A stretch of 64,000 bases of DNA from Sesamum alatum (lineage: Eukaryota > Streptophyta > Magnoliopsida > Lamiales > Pedaliaceae): the NCBI GenBank assembly GCA_034509735.1, contig JACGWO010000002.1, positions 45,525,702 to 45,589,701 on the forward strand, given 5' to 3'. Within the stretch, counting starts at the first letter, position 1, and the number at the start of each line of letters is the position of its first letter. The position numbers were made by a program, and so were the translations under genes. Below are positions 48,975 to 63,125 of this stretch, in pieces. Below the pieces are notes generated by a model, which was given only the letters and a program-made list of their open reading frames with translations, searched no databases and had not been told where the DNA came from.

Positions 48975-49533
48975 TGATATAGGGAAATAAAATATATACA
49001 ACTCCTCGTATTAAATACTTTCTAGCACATACAAACGATTTACCCCCGACACCAAAGATACAGATATGGGTAAAATAAAGGGAATATGAGACCTTAGAGA
49101 TACAAGGTCAATGGCCTCTAAACTAAAACAAACGAGAAGGACCAAGTAAGATTTACGAGACCCCCTCCCCAACATTATAAGATATACGAAGCCCTTTTAC
49201 AACAGGGGGCCAGGCACCCCCAAATATGAGAAGGAGATGAAGCTCCTTCTAAAGTGCATTAATATACGAGGCCTACATGGTACGAGGTCCCCTCTATACA
49301 AGGAAGGTACGAGCTACCCGGATAAAAGATACGCTCAAAATCTACAAGGTCAGAAAAGAATCTAAAAATAAGATTTCAAGTAGATTTTCTAAAGACCACT
49401 TTCGAGGATATCCCTCTAAATACCCGGGCATTTACTCGAGTAAAGGCATTCCCTCTTTTCTTTCCTTCTTGTAAGCAAAAATATAAAAACATCACTTTAA
49501 GAAATTTGAGCTCTTACGATTTCACCCACACCA
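48975..49533 (+). mobile_element. Solo LTR in the 5'-UTR intron of M3
   Basis: Same insertion as 12548-13107: TG...CA ends, CTAA duplication at 48971-48974 and 49534-49537, TATA-like motif at 49482. Confidence 0.85.
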
Positions 49534-50793
49534 CTAATAAATACAGATTACTTAAATTTCCGATGTGGCATAAAAAGTATCGAGAACTAAAAAGTTGATC
49601 AAACTCTGTTACTTGTAAATAATGGAACTCAAGTAGTTGACATGTAACTATTTTGGAATAAATACGAACAATAACAAATATTATGAAATTGCCAAGCTCG
49701 ATCCACTATAGTTCATTTCAATTTAAAATCGTCACAATACTTATATATTAAGATATCACGTACATATATAATTCAAAATGTTTCAACCACGTAGATTTCT
49801 ACTCAAATTTAGAGACAGATGAGCAAATAGATCAATTTGCACTATTTGTGTCACAAGTAGCTTCAAATACATGCAACTTGTAATAACATAAATATATGAA
49901 AATAGTCCAATGTGAGAAGAGCTAACCAAAGCAAAATTGTCTTCATGAAACTATGCAATTAATAATAATTATGCTGCATGTATAATTTTTTTGGTATTAA
50001 GATTACTTGATTTAAAAGATTTAAAAGACGTGGGAAACTTAAATAGATGCGATTTCAACGTCAAGAAAAATACTTTTATGTCAAAAAGCAACTCAAATAA
50101 AAATCAAGTGATGTTACTTTAGCTTCCTCATCTAATTACTGAGAAACCAAGAATAGGAAAGGTGAAAATAATGACATTGATTAATTTCTTAGCAGCTATC
50201 ACTAGGCCAAAAAATTAGAAAAAAATCATTTGTACGTTACATATTTTAAGAGATATAGAATAAATTGTCATTGCAAATCGATGTCTTGAACCAAAATAGT
50301 GTGTACTCTCTCCCCAAATTTCTCGAACAAAGATTGTAATGAAATAAAAGATATAACTAATGCAAGTTTATCATATTTCCAGAACCCTCTTTAATCCATC
50401 TATAAATTCAACATGATGCTTAAGCTCCTAGTTCGCACAGTTATACATTCAAATGTACATATACTGGGTCTATATATATCACATAAAATGGATGAAAACC
50501 GCAATACTAGAGTCATCACCAACACATCTCTAAAACAATGAGAATCAATAACACAAAACTTACATTTAACCATATATATATGACAAAAATATTTCAAGAT
50601 GAAATGATAAAAAATTCAAAAATTGAGAAATGTAAACAACATTCTCTCAAGAACTTAAAGATTCCTTAAAAATAAAAAAACTCAACAAAACTAAAACCCA
50701 TTTTAATTTCTTTTAAAAAGTTTAATAAACAAAAAGATGAAAGACTCATTTCAAAAATAAAAAAAATAAAAAAATCATACATAAAAAAGTTAC

Positions 50794-50880
50794 CTTCACC
50801 GAGTGTCTTTTGAGAGAAAAAACTAAGATGGCGCTCTGCGAGAGGTGATGGTGAAATTTTTTTAGAGATTTGTAATTGTA
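50794..50880 (-). promoter_or_regulatory. M3 untranslated first exon and core promoter
   Basis: Leader exon ends at 50794 (GGTGAAG/GTAAC). As in M1, the position of the plus-gene TATA box reads CTCTAAAAAAA on the minus strand. Confidence 0.5.
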
Positions 50881-53800
50881 CTGCAATATATGAAAGCACA
50901 AGAGTGATGAAGATGTAGAAAGAAAAAAATGGGCTATATTGTGTTAGGAAGTAAATCTAAACAAAATTATTCCAATTCATCATATACCTTTTTAGCCTAT
51001 ATCAATTCAATGGGTAAGTGCCAATGATATTGTAATTTGTACACTGAATTTGTAATATTTTCTTTTCTTTTTGAAATAAAGCAATATTTTTTAAGCAAAG
51101 TTACCTCTACTTGCAAATTAACATTATCAGGTCATGGTTTATATTTTCAGAATATTTTTAGACATAATTTTATCATTTTTCAAATTTTTCAGTGGGGATG
51201 TAAGAAAGTCCCTGATGAAAATGATAATTATAATTCAATTACGTGAATTAGCAATATGTTTATTGGGATTTTAAGGATAAGTAAAGATACTTGAGTCATT
51301 TTTATATTATTTAAAAAATAAAATGAGTCAATACAAAATTTAAAACATCGTAAGGAATAGGGAGTTGAAAAAGTTGTTCCAAGGTGTTGTTTAAATAACA
51401 TGAAGCCTTCCAGAGGTTGCTGAAAACGTCTTTTTGTCATATTAAATATATCAAGAAGTAAATGAAAGAAAACATATATAGTTTGAGAAATTAGTATATA
51501 TTTTAAATGACATTAGGTACTTTTAAGTTTTTTATGAAGGAAAAATTACTAAAACCTCATTAAGATAAACTCTAATTCTAAAAAAATCCAACAATATGCT
51601 TTTTAAATTTAAGGAGTGACGATGAGATAATTTCATTCCAAAATCTAGAAATATGGGTTTATTTATTGATGGAGTCAAGATGATATAATTCTCGTGAGTT
51701 ACTGCCGCTATTTCTAAGATTAAGAAACTTAAAAGAATAGCGTTTTTTTCTTTGGCATTGTCAAATTCCATAAATTACGTGCATGGTGATTATAATTATA
51801 ATAATTAAAATTCTTAGAAAAATATATCTTATATATTAATTAGGCATAACTAAGTCGGTTACTTTACGATGTCAAGATGCTAATTGAATTATTATCAATT
51901 TGTAAACATATTCAATAGTAGTTTGTAGTTACATACAAAGTGGAAATGAAGGCGAGTAAGAATTCAAAGTGAAAGAGAATAAGTTATTAAGGAAATATGA
52001 TGTTGGATAATATTTGTAAACCAAGTAGAAAATGTATTTATGGTTAACATTAAAGAAATAAAAATTGTGATGCATAAAAGGGGTTTCATTCTTCAATTTC
52101 TAACTAGGGAATATTACATATAAAAGACATCATAACTGGTGTACTAGAAGATTTGCGATTGCATGGGAATTTCGTTGCAAGATTGCATGGCAATTCTGTT
52201 GCATGATTTGCGATTGCATGGTTTAAGTCTCCCAGGTGGACGTAAATTCAACCCATGTACACGGTGGAAATAGGACGAATCCCAAAGTTGACCGTAGATT
52301 CTCATGAATAAATGGTGCATCGGTTGAAATTTAATTACATAGATGGTTTACTCAATTAGTAAATAACAACTCATAGTACGTAAGAAAATTTCATTGCTTT
52401 GTTGGTCATTAATTATGTTTTGTCGACTAAATGCATTTCGTTTACAATTTTAGGGCTTTTTTTTTTTCTTCAGCTAAGATCCACTTCTTGGGGAGGGTGT
52501 TTTAGAAATTTTTGAATTTCGTTTATAATTGTATTTAAAATCACTTTAGTCCCTCATTTTCACTTTCTCACGTTGGCATTCCTGAACTTTATATATTGTT
52601 TCAAATCAGTCCTTCTGACCACTTACCAATGAAAATTTGACCGGAGTTTGAAACTTTTTTGCTTTTTTCACTTCAGTTATGTTTTAAAACATATCATATT
52701 GGTCCATATTTTGAGCAGAAAAAATACTCTAGCTTCCCACGTAAAATGTTGGTTGTTGGTGCTTATTTAAAAGTTGCTCCCTTAGTGGTCAACAACATAT
52801 TGTGAGAAATTTCAATTGAGAATAATGGTTGTTGTTACATATTTTTTGATGCAATTTGGCAAAATTGTGGTGCTCTTGGACTAATGCAAACCTAGGATAA
52901 AGGTTTTTTGGTTGTGAAATATGGCTAAGATGTTTTTTCATTATTTTTTATTAGTTTTTGCTTGTGAAAAATATTGATGAATGTCTGTATCAATCCAAGA
53001 GCAATATAATTATGTTGAATTGCCACAAAAATATGTAACAACAACCATTTTCCTGACATTAAATTTATGTCAAAATGTTGTTGCCCCTCAAATAAACACT
53101 AACAACCAAGATTTTGGGTGGTAAGCCACTACAAGAAATTACGCCAATAGTTAGGAAAATTAGAAAGGAGGGTAATTTGTTGGATTGATGCAAACCTTCA
53201 TCCATATGTTTCACAAGCATAAACTAGTGAAAAACTTTCATCCTAGGTTTGCATTAGTCCAAGAGCATAGCATCATAGTTTTGCCAAATAACAAAATAAT
53301 ATGTACTAATTACAACCATTATTCATAGTTCAAATTTCTCATAATATGTTGTCGACCACCTAAGGAGCATAAATGAACACCAACAACTAACATTTTATGT
53401 GGGAAGCTATAATATTTTTTCCGCCCAAGAATTTATTGGCGGTTGGTTCCTGGATTTTGGCAAACCTACCCCAGACCCAATTTGTTGTCATTCCTAATTC
53501 TAATTCTAGTAGCTGAACATTGATTAGCGAAAATAAACCGACAATTTTTCTGGATAGGTCGAACTATTGCAAGAAAATGGAGAAAGAACACCGAGTGTTC
53601 AAAAGCTTCTAGAGCAACACCGAAAAATAGTTGATCTTAGTTGAAGAAAAACAAACTAAAATTGTAAACAAACTACATTTAGTAAACAAAACGTAATTAA
53701 CAACCAACAATACATGAAATTTCTTCTGTACTATGAGTTGTTATTCAATGATTGACTTGAAAGAAAAATGCTAGTTAAATTATAGGCAATTTCAAGTTGA

Positions 53801-54838
53801 TTACAACAAACGAAAAAAAAGGGCAATGTTTGTTGTGTTCAAACGATCTTGAACTAATTATCTTTCAAACACCATTTTAGTAAACCATATGTACAAGTGG
53901 TCTTCTCAGAAAATTCCAAGCATTTATAACAGAGGGGAACCATGACCCTCTTCAGAAACATGATCTTCCAGTGTTCTCTCTATTCTTCGTGGTTATGTAG
54001 GCCCTAGATACGAGGTCGAGTTTTGAAACACGCTGCCCGTGGTAGCCTTTGTTTTCTACTGGAACTTCTCATTTTCAGTATTTTAGCAATGACTTGCACC
54101 ATTTATTTATAAGAATCTACAGTCAAATTTAGGGTTCGTCCTATTTAGGGTTTGCATTTACTTGGGACGTACACTTAAACTCCTCGTACTTAAGCAACAT
54201 TATTACCATGCAATCGCACAACACAATTACCATGCATGCAATCGTAAATCTTCTAGGACATGGTTGTGACGTCTCATGTATCATTCCCTAGCTAGCAATT
54301 GAAGAATTAAACTCCTTCTACGGATAACAATTATTATTATTTATTTTTTTTGTGAAATTTTCTTAAGTGAATTATAATGATCATTTTCATCAACAAACTT
54401 CCTTACGCCATCACTCATTGAACAATGTGAAAATTATAAAATTATGAAATCTGAAGATACTCTGTAAATACAAAACCATGAATCGATAACTCTAATTTGC
54501 AAGTAGAGGTAACCTTTGTTTCAAAAATATTGCTTTATTTCAAAAAGAAATTAAAAGATTACAAATTCAGTGATGCAAATTCTAAAAATATCAATGGGTA
54601 CTTACTCATTGCATTGATTATAGGCTAAAAAGGTATCTGATGAATTGGCATAATTTTGTTTAGATTCACTTCCTAAGACAACATAGCCCATCTTTGTCTT
54701 TCTTCATCTTCATCCCTAATGCTTTCACATCATTGCAGTAGAATTTAAATCTCTATAAATTTCTCAGCATCACCTCTCATAAATCACCACCTTAATTTTC
54801 TCTTCTTTTTTTCTTCTCTCAAAAGACACTCGGTGAAG
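50820..54838. repeat. Head-to-head palindrome, unit 3
   Basis: Counterpart of 14400-18159, between divergent M3 and P4. It keeps both full arms and the 282-bp plus-side segment absent from P2, and has a single copy of the 27-bp motif that is doubled in units 1 and 2. No gene is seen inside it. Confidence 0.75.
54753..54838 (+). promoter_or_regulatory. P4 core promoter and untranslated exon
   Basis: TATA box CTATAAAT at 54753-54760; leader exon ends at 54838; leader intron 54839-56368, with the empty solo-LTR site at 55944-55947. Confidence 0.65.
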
Positions 54839-56368
54839 GTAAATTTTTTTTATGTGTGATTTTTTTTTCAAATGAATCTTTCATCTTTTTGTTTAAAAGA
54901 ATTGAAAATGGATTCTAAGGAATTCTTGAGAGAGTGTTGTATACTTTTCTCAGTTGTTGTTGAAAATTTTTCATATATACATGGTTAAATGTAACTTTTT
55001 ATGTTATTGGTTCTCATTGTTCTAGAGATCTGTTTGTGACGACTCTAATACATGGTTTTATCCATTTTTTTGTGATATATATAGTCTCGATCTATGTATA
55101 ACTGTGTGAATTAGGGGCTTAAGCATCATGTTGAATTTATAGATGGATTGGGTTATGCAAAAGTGATAAAGTTGCATTGGTTATATCTTTTATTTTATTA
55201 AAATCTATTCCAGAAATTTGAGGAGAGAATAGACACTATTTTTTTTTTTTCAATGATTGTTTATTCTATTTCTTTAATGTAAAAATTATTTTTTTATAAT
55301 TTTTTTGGCCTAGCGATCGTTGCTAAGAATTAATTCAGTGTCATTATTTTCAGTTTCCTCGTCTTACTTGGTTTCCCATGAATTAGATGAGCAAGCTAAA
55401 ATTACATCACTTGATTTTCTATTTTTCTTGAGGTGGAAATGGCATCTCCTTTTAAGTTCCAACTTCTTTTAAGTCGGGGAATCTTAATCCCAAAAATTAT
55501 TCACACAACACAATGCTTATTAGTTACATAGATTCGAGAAGACAATTTTTGCTTCGATTAGCTCTTCTACACCATATTATTTTGATATATTTATGTTATT
55601 ACAAACATCTGCATGTATTTGAAGCTACTTGTGACACACATAATGCAAATTGATCTACATGCTCATAGATCTCTAAATTTTAGTAGAAATCAACGTTGTT
55701 GAAACATTCTGAAATGGTATATATACTCGATATCTTAATATAGAAATACTGTGAAGATTTTGAATTTATATTTGCTAAATTGGATCTTGGTAGTTTCATA
55801 ATATCCGTTGTTGCTCATATGTATTCCAAAATAGTTACGTGTCTACCATTTGAGTTCCATTATTGACACATGACAAAGTTTGATCAACATTTCAGTATTA
55901 GATACTTTTATGCTACATCGAAAATTTAAATAATCCGCATTCATTAGTAAAGCTATGCACCTCAAAATTAACATAATTGCATTCTATTGAACTCGATGGA
56001 TGATGTATAATTACCGTATCTAGAACTTATTATAGAAATAAATAGCTTAAGCTTAATAAAGAAATATTTGAACTTTTTGTTGAGTTACTTTAAACGGCCA
56101 ACGACATTTTGAAAGGTCAAACAATTGATTATGTCAGGAAGCCCGACTATTTATTGTGCACAAACTTTATGTCTTAAAAGCTTTGCCACTCAATGTCTTT
56201 ATATAAATTTTATTGAAAAATTCCTTTATGTCAGTATATAAGATAAAAGAAATACCTAAGCTAAACAAAGAAATTTATTTTGGTAACTAAAACTACGTAT
56301 ACTTGTGATGTTGCATATCATTTTAGTTATTATAATAATGATTTTAGCTTCTTGTTTTCTACCTTTAG

Positions 56369-59300
56369 ATGATGCGTGATTTGGACCTCAACACTCCAGC
56401 CCCTTCTGACGATGTGAACACAAATTTGGAGCTTGCGTTACCTTCTGTTCCGGAGATGGCAAATCAGAATACAAATAATGATGAAGTAACCATAATCTCC
56501 CGTAGACATTTTGAACAGGTTACGCTTTCTGTAATTACACAATAATTATTAAATTCAACCTTTATTTTGTCATATAATTTGAAGTGTTATCTCAGGTTGC
56601 CAATAGGTCCAGAAGAAATCAAAGGATACTTCGACAAATTAGTTCTACATATGAAAGAGGTCACACATGTTTTTACATATTGGATCACATCCATTTTTTC
56701 TTCTTATATGGATTTACGATATTGAAAAATATATTTTTCCATCTTAAAGAAATCAAAAATTAATTATTTGGAATAATGGTCAGTAGCAAACATGATGCAG
56801 ATAATGAGGTTTATAGAGCAATCAAATGAAGGGAACAAAATATTTGTTTCTTAGTAAAATTTGTAGCATGCTTTCAAAATTTTGATATTTGTTTGTGAAT
56901 ATGTGTAGTTTATTAGTTTATAAGAAACACCATTATAAGGGATAGAAAAAGAATCATATGGTTTTAATATACTCTATAAAACTAATAGTTATGGGCCTTT
57001 TCCATTTTTGCTATAGAAAAAAATTCTATAGAGATAAGATTTGTTAAGAAATTGATATTAATAGAATTCCATTGCTGTGGTTTTTATTGTATGGATTGAT
57101 TTTATTGTAATAGAATAAATTGATCTTTTGGTGAACCTAAAATAGACCATTGTGCTCTAGTAAATGGTTATATTATTTGTTAACTATTAAGTAAAGTTAT
57201 TATAACTTGTATGGGTAAACTATTATTGAAATGGATTAGAGAGTTTTGTCACGAGAACATCAAATAGTTGACGAATAAATCCGTTACATGTGTGCAATAC
57301 CTAATTTAAGTTGTTAACACCAATAGCCGACCCTCTTTGTAAATGCTTTTTTTTTTCTTTTTCAACTATAAATCTAGGAGTTCAATGAATAAACACAAAG
57401 GAAACTATAAATTATTTTCTTTGTCCAAATGTAACTTTCTATTTTGTGTTTTAGACACTTTTATTTTGCTCATTAGAATCTGGGGTTTAGAATTAGCTTT
57501 ATCTCTTCCAATTTAAAATGCATTTGAACTAACATCTTTTTATATTTGCAGCAAGTCAGCTAAATAATAACAATAACCTTCGTCCAGTTCACACAACACA
57601 AATAACTTATGGGGTTCATCATATTGCACACGGGGAAGACCATGTAGTAAAGGTACGATTATAATATATGACTTGATAAATGTCCTATCACATTTATTTC
57701 AATATTAGAAGTCAAATAACTCCTATTATTTCCTCATTCATTAATCTTTGCATAATGATAACAAAGTTGCATTCACCTATAATATAATAATCTCACTAAC
57801 TATAGTTTATTGATATCACTACAAGAAAACATGAGTTAAAATGGAAGCATCCTCTTTAAATCATCTATTTAGTCTAAACAAAATATGGATCGATTGAGTT
57901 CATCTCTAAAGCATTACTTATCCATGTTTAGAAATTCTATGTCGAAATCCTTAACAATAACGTATGAAAAATCATCTCTATATCTAAATCACATTGTCTA
58001 CATACATTAAAAGTAATTCGATACGTAAAATTCTCTGACATATATTTCTAAATAAATTTGATATTGTCTCACAATTACTTAAAAACTAATGAGTTTTATA
58101 TATTTTTGCGTATACTGTACCGTATGTTTTAGTATTTTAAATTTTTTTGATATGATGATAAAAACAACCCGAGCCTTTGTTTTGCCTGGGTTGCCTTTGA
58201 GTTGAACTAACCCAATGCGGTAAGAACCAACCCACTCTGCAATTGCATCATATTGATATTTGTTGCATATCCCATCTCATATTGTCCTGTAGTTTTTTGA
58301 TTGAGCAATACAAAAGCTTGTCGTAATTAAACTTTGTGACACGCTGCAATTGTTTTGATGAACACAATTTTCACAATATTTCTTGTCCTGAATTCTTTAC
58401 AACTTTTCAATAGAGTTGTCGTCACACACATGATCGTGAAATGATTATTTAATTTTTTGTTGGAAGACCATCATAAAAAAAAAAATGAATATCTATCATT
58501 GGAAGTTTCCCATAATTTTTCTCTTTATTTTGCTAAAGAAGCTTTTTTGGCAAGTGGCATGCAAATTCACATCGAATTTTGAGATGCACAATTCATCGCA
58601 ATTTTGCAATAAAAATTATTACTGATTACATGATAGATATTCTGAATCCGATGTTATGTGATGCTTTAGCTACACGATTCCCATCACAAAGTTAACAAAT
58701 ATAATTATTCATAAAATGCCCATATCTATTTAACATTTCTTATATTGTAAGTTCATAATGGTGTTTACCACTATATTTATAACCTTTTTCTGTTAGTATG
58801 ATATTTATGTCATGCTAGCTAATAAATGAGATTGGTGAAAAAATTAGTTTTCAAATATATATATATATGTGATTTTCAAAATACAAAGTTTGGCTTATAT
58901 TTGATTGAGGGATCATAAATACTATGTATGAAAAGATAAGTCTTCAGTCTAAGTCTCACTATCATAAACTTTGAAACTTAGACGGAAACAAACGAAGTAG
59001 CTAAATTGATTGTCTGAATACAAAGATCGAAAACATTGAAAAATATTATTGCACATTTAGTGCACATTGAAACTTCTTATTGCACTTCTATTGCACATTT
59101 TTTCCGTAATTAGTAGAACCTTATTCACTTGGTCTCACTCTTATTTTAACTTACTATATAAATTAGTTATGGTCAAAAGAACCTTTCAACTCATAAGATA
59201 CCATTTTCAGATGGCATGTGTGGAATAAACTTGCATGCACAAATGTTAGTATCATCATAAGCTATAATTTTCACCTAATATGTTCAATTCCTAATGTTAG

Positions 59301-59609
59301 TTAGCTTTTAATTTGTTTTAATGGACTATACATTTGTTTTTATGGCTTACTCTAATACTTCGCTTATCTCATTTAAGTACGAGGATGTAGCTGAATCCTC
59401 AACAGCCATGCAACAAAGACCGCCGACGTTTAGCTGTCCAATCTGCATGGAAGAACTGGCGGAAGAGACAGCTACAAGTGTGGCCATGTCTTCTGCAAAG
59501 GGTGCATTGTGGAGGCATTAACCAATGAAAGAAAATGCCCCATATGTAGAAGGAAGCTTAAGAATAAGAGATAATATTTAGGATTTATCTTTCAAACAAT
59601 GGTCGATAG
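56369..59609 (+). pseudogene. P4: RNF4-like RING gene with frameshifts in the RING exon
   Basis: Exons 1-3 (56369-56518, 56596-56659, 57552-57652) are intact and like P2/P3. Exon 4 (59378-59609) is 232 nt instead of 231: one C is missing near 59476 (GCTACAAG instead of GCTACCAAG), shifting the frame before the third zinc ligand, and single extra A bases follow near 59560 and 59573. The start ATG upstream of the acceptor is unchanged, but about 63 bp of intron end is deleted between two TTAG motifs (around 59301). Because the whole 54-63 kb stretch has many extra indels, the frameshifts might be sequence errors; if they are real, P4 is dead. Confidence 0.7.
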
Positions 59610-62600
59610 GGCCATAATCCTAAGTATGCATAAATACTTTTGTTCTAGATTAACATCTTCTAGTTAATCATTTCTTGTTGTTTGCTATATTTTGACATTG
59701 TTAGTTGGAGATCCATGTCGTCAGTATTATTATAAACAAAAATCATAGAAAAATCGAGACAATTACTTAATATCATTTCGTGTACATTTTGTGCATATAT
59801 TGTTGTGAATCCCGTGCTAGTTAGATATTGTAATAATTAATATGTTCGCTTGCGCTTACATGGATAGTCATGATCTCTGGTCTAATGAGAACTCGTACAT
59901 TATTGATTGACTTATAAAGTTGTTGCTAAACATCATAAAATGGTGGAATAACGGAAAACTTTCATACTTAATCAAGTGAGAAACTCAATTTTTAAATAAG
60001 CTTTTTAAGCTATACCACTGGAGCCACATTTAGGTAACTTGACAAGCCTGGATTTAACTTTTAACATATTTGTGCGTTTTTAGTGCAAAGCATGTATTTT
60101 TATCTATTATTTTTACATATTTCTGTAATTTTAGTTTGAAAAAGTGAAGCGCGGCTTTTTTAGTTGATATACATTGAATCATATACTTGGTAGAGTTAAG
60201 TGTAAATTACTCCGGTCAAAGTTGCATCACATCATTTTTAATTAATTGACTATATGTGGTTGTATTATCTTAAGTTTTATAAATCTGTTTATAATTATGT
60301 TCAAATTGGTTATTATTTGTTTTCTTATTGCATGCTAAGCTTAATGTTTTGATATGATCAGTACTCAGGAGGCAAATGGATCATTTTCTAGGATCATTAT
60401 AAAAAATATTTTTGTTTAAGAATATATAGTTATTTAATTAAATATATCAAAGTTTCATGTAAAATTTCCAAGAATTTTTTTTTGTTTAAAAAAATCAAAA
60501 TTTAAATCTTGGATATCCTTAAAGCTTCATAAAAGAATTATGAAGTTTCTTAAATTTACAATGGAGATAATAATTTGTAACTACTATCGAATATATTCCT
60601 TACATTGTACAAAATAAAAAAAAAAAAAAAATGAATCATCATCATTAAAACTGAAAGGTGAATTACAATGGCATCCCTAATTTTTATTGTTGAGGTTTGG
60701 CATAATTACGGATATTGTCGACTTTTTGTCTCATTTTTTGCTAAAGTTCTTACTTTTTTTCTTTTCCTTGAACCTTTTTTGGCTAAAGAATTGGAATCTT
60801 GGTATTAAATATATTGATTTTGTTATAAAGTTACTAATGATGTAAGTCTGTAAATTATTTCTATAAATTTGTGCTTGAGAAGCGTCGCAGAGCAGGCCAC
60901 GACTCTAGGGCACTTTGCGACATAAGGTGTAATGGTCTTTAACCACTGTGAGAAACTTGGTTTTAAAATTATTTGACAGTTAAAGATATCGTATGAGTTT
61001 GGTTTGATGTTAGGAAAATGCATTTATTATGATAAAATAATTGCATCAAACGTCTAAGTTGTCACAAAAGACTAATTTTTTTGTAACAAATTGTACTAAT
61101 TGTTATAATGGAGTTGAATTTTCGTAACAATTGTATTAGTTCGATACAAGATATTGAAGTTTCATAAAAAAAGTTCGCAATGAAAGAAAAAGTTCGTTAC
61201 GCAAAGTAAAACATATATTGATTATAACACTAGAAAAAATGTAACTATTAGCCATGGTTAAAAAGTAAATAGCTGTAGTAAATAGACATTCACCACTGCT
61301 ACGCCGGTTGTTGGCCGTGGTTTTTGCGAGTGTAGTTAAAACTTTTATCATGGTTTATTTAAAATACAAATTATTTTGTTTTTGAACAATTACATATATA
61401 CACAAAAAAAACTTACACAAAATACTGTTTTTTTCTAGAAAAATTACGCATACACATCCCAAAAAATATATCATTATACATATTATTCTTTTTGAAAAAT
61501 TACATATATACTCAAAAATGTTAACATTATTTACACAAATCACTCATTTTTTTGAAAAAATTACGCATACACATCCCAAAAATATCAACATCATTATACA
61601 TATTGCTTCCCCCCCCCCCTTTTTTTTGTTGTTGCTGTTAGGGAGTTAATAATGTTCTTTGAGTAAAATTAACATAGACTCTATATGAAAGAGAAATAGA
61701 GATATATAATTAAACTTATGGCTCTGATAAATGGGTGATCAATGTTGTAAATATTTTTTTATCATCATATATATCCAAAAATTTAAAAGATTAAAACATA
61801 TGGTACGCAAAGACAAATTAAATAAATAAACTCATTAGCTTTTAATTGATTGTCAGACATGTATATACAATTTAGATATATAAAATATAATCAGCTGACA
61901 CATTTGGAGATAGTAAGATGATTATATTTCATAGGTAAGTAATCAACTATATATGGTCTGACATTAAAATTTTAGATGTAAATTCATCTATGTACAAAAC
62001 ATGATGTAGAGTCCAAAAAAACTAAAATAAAATAGAAAGCGTATTTGTTATTCTTCAAATTACGAGGGGATATTAATAATTATGCCAAAAAAGCTGTAAT
62101 TTACCCAATAACAAATGCATTAGAGGTGAACTCAAGACTTGTGTGTGAAAGTAGCAACATCCTCCAAATTTTCCTTATCAAAACATTAATCTTAGTCATA
62201 AGCGCAAAACTCATATTAAGGAAGTTTCTATTAAATGATTAAAAAACAAATACTAACCAATTTGAACATAAATTATAAAGAAACTTATAAAACTTAAGGT
62301 AGTACAACCACATATAGTGAACTAAAATGATGTGAATTAACGAGTAATTTACACTTAACTCTATCAAATAGATGATTTAAGGTATATCAACTAAAAAAAA
62401 GCCATGCTTCACAATTTCAAACTAAAATTACAGATCCAAAAATTATAGATAATGGATAAGACATTCATACACATATTGCAGGCCCAATTAAAAACACACA
62501 AATATTTTAAATTAACTAGAATAAGACATTAGGGCATTGACACCCCTGAGTTAGGCCCATTACACTTTAGTGTTTAATATATTATTAACTTGTACAACCT

Positions 62601-62894
62601 CTAGCTGTAATTTTACTTTGTGTATTGGACCCCAACCTCATGAGGTGTCACTGTAATTTACCCTATTTATTATTACAACCTTTACAAGCACGAGACTCAC
62701 AACACAATATATGCACAAAATTTGCACAAATGATATTTAAGTAATTATCTCCCTTTGTTCTATGATTTTATGTTTCTAATAATAATAGCAAAATGGATGT
62801 CCAACTAACGATGTCAAAATATAGCAAACAAGAAGAAACTATTAATTGGAACATGTTCTTCTAGAAAAAAAGTATTTGTGCATAAAAAATGGTC
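59610..62894. other. 3' flanks between convergent P4 and M4
   Basis: AT-rich flank as in the other units, shortened by a deletion equivalent to about 3708-5990 of unit 1. Includes A15 (about 60617) and C10 (about 61611) homopolymers. No gene seen; ORFs at 60823, 61355 and 62045 have no support. Confidence 0.55.
62531..62663. mobile_element. Reduced MITE-B copy
   Basis: The left end (agggcattgacacccctgag) and right end (gaggtgtcactgtaatttac) match MITE-B, but about half of the interior is missing. Confidence 0.6.
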
Positions 62895-63125
62895 CTATCG
62901 ACCATTGTTTGAAAGATAGATCCTAAATATGTCTCTTATTTTGAGCCTCCTTCTACATATCGGACACTTCCTTTCATTAGTTAGTGCCTCCACAATACAC
63001 CTCTTGCAAAAGACGTGGCCGCACTTTGTGGATGTTTCTTCCACCATTTCCTCCATGCAAATTGGACAACTTAACGTCGATGATCTTGGTTGCATGGGTG
63101 TTGAGGATTCAGGTACATCTTCGTA
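62895..63125 (-). CDS. M4: RING terminal exon of a minus-strand RNF4-like gene, upstream exons outside the window
   Basis: 231 nt, intact C3HC4 RING, acceptor at 63125/63126. The protein differs from the M3 RING exon by one visible replacement (RRRLK versus RRKLK). Its 3' flank is of B2 type (MITE-B followed by accctttacaagcacgag-like sequence) while the exon and upstream region are of B3 type, so it is a B2/B3 recombinant. Intron 3 sequence continues to the window end as in M3, so a complete gene may lie beyond 64000. Confidence 0.7.
   Translation of the reverse strand, partial: YEDVPESSTPMQPRSSTLSCPICMEEMVEETSTKCGHVFCKRCIVEALTNERKCPICRRRLKIRDIFRIYLSNNGR

Larger units (their letters stand above)
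34528..59160. repeat. Array unit 3 (24.6 kb, the most complete)
   Basis: Order: P3 RING exon, 3' flank, B1 pseudo-exon, SINE, MITE-A, 196-bp tandem duplication, MITE-B, B2 pseudo-exon, empty SINE and MITE-A sites, B3 RING exon, M3 exons 3-1, palindrome, P4 exons 1-3. It keeps all three minus RING exons. Confidence 0.85.
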
